This document shows, piece after piece, positions 6,954 through 6,998 of a stretch of 6,998 bases of DNA. The stretch's first letter is position 1; each line of letters opens with the position of its first letter. The translations under genes and the position numbers were made by a program. Below the pieces are notes generated by a model. The model did no database searches. It had not been told where the DNA came from and worked only from the letters and a program-made list of their open reading frames with translations. This stretch comes from Victivallales bacterium (lineage in GTDB: Bacteria > Verrucomicrobiota > Lentisphaeria > Victivallales > JAADHT01), in contig JAFGFR010000260.1 in assembly GCA_016930955.1 (NCBI GenBank), positions 1 to 6,998 of the forward strand. The letters run 5' to 3'.

Positions 6954-6998
6954 TGGCGAGAAGGTTGCAGACGGAGTCCTGATAGACCGCGTGGAGCA
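6841..6998 (+). CDS. Open frame running off the right edge, partial, unrecognised
   Basis: This frame overlaps the end of the HEAT-like frame in a different phase and has no stop before the window ends. In-frame ATGs lie at 6841 and 6925; from the second the peptide begins MHSNIGNILDGEKVADG. Only the part after about 6952, past the HEAT-like stop, has the field to itself, and its residues look protein-like. There is no good ribosome binding site before either ATG. It may be the start of the next gene, the continuation of the HEAT-like gene after a frameshift, or chance. No function can be given. Confidence 0.2.
   Translation, partial: MSLVKKRTACGLNSGRNIPNTTLGLRLGMHSNIGNILDGEKVADGVLIDRVE

Noticed and set aside
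1..6998. CRISPR arrays, insertion sequences, tRNA genes or phage attachment sites
   Set aside because: There are no regularly spaced repeats, no transposase-like frames, no terminal inverted repeats and no cloverleaf-like sequences.

Overview
The window looks like ordinary chromosomal DNA from a Gram-negative (diderm) bacterium of moderately high GC. It carries an RND-type efflux module, which needs an outer membrane, and a divergently transcribed membrane glycosyltransferase. The protein style would fit the PVC group (Lentisphaerota/Kiritimatiellota-like) or another deep Gram-negative lineage. This is only an impression: there is no rRNA or other marker gene here, and the sequence alone does not fix the phylum.

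Layout. Positions 1-94 are AT-rich and hold no recognisable gene, only a short imperfect direct repeat. Positions 95-2029 (minus strand) encode a 644-residue polytopic membrane protein of the GT-C / ArnT-PMT-like superfamily, expected to move a sugar from a lipid-linked donor to an acceptor on the outer face of the inner membrane. Positions 2030-2343 are a non-coding divergent region of about 314 bases. It contains a perfect TATAAT hexamer facing the efflux genes, a T9 run and a small bulged hairpin. Positions 2344-3555 (plus) encode a lipoprotein membrane-fusion (periplasmic adaptor) protein. After 12 bases, 3568-6660 (plus) encodes a 1030-residue AcrB/MexB-like HAE-1 RND transporter with its proton-relay residues intact. 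Positions 6661-6998 hold a short HEAT-repeat-like reading frame with no convincing start (probably a remnant) and, overlapping its end, a second open frame that runs off the right edge.

How the genes work together. The adaptor and the pump form a two-gene, probably translationally coupled, efflux operon. The adaptor carries the R-x3-L-x6-S hairpin-tip signature associated with docking to TolC-type channels, but no outer-membrane factor gene is present in the window, so the channel would have to be supplied from elsewhere. No regulator gene lies next to the operon. The divergent glycosyltransferase has no evident functional link to the pump beyond sharing the intergenic region.

I found no mobile element, CRISPR array, tRNA or rRNA, and no clearly new biological system. 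The points most worth a second look are the start of the adaptor, the divergent control region, the missing outer-membrane partner and the degraded-looking right end.
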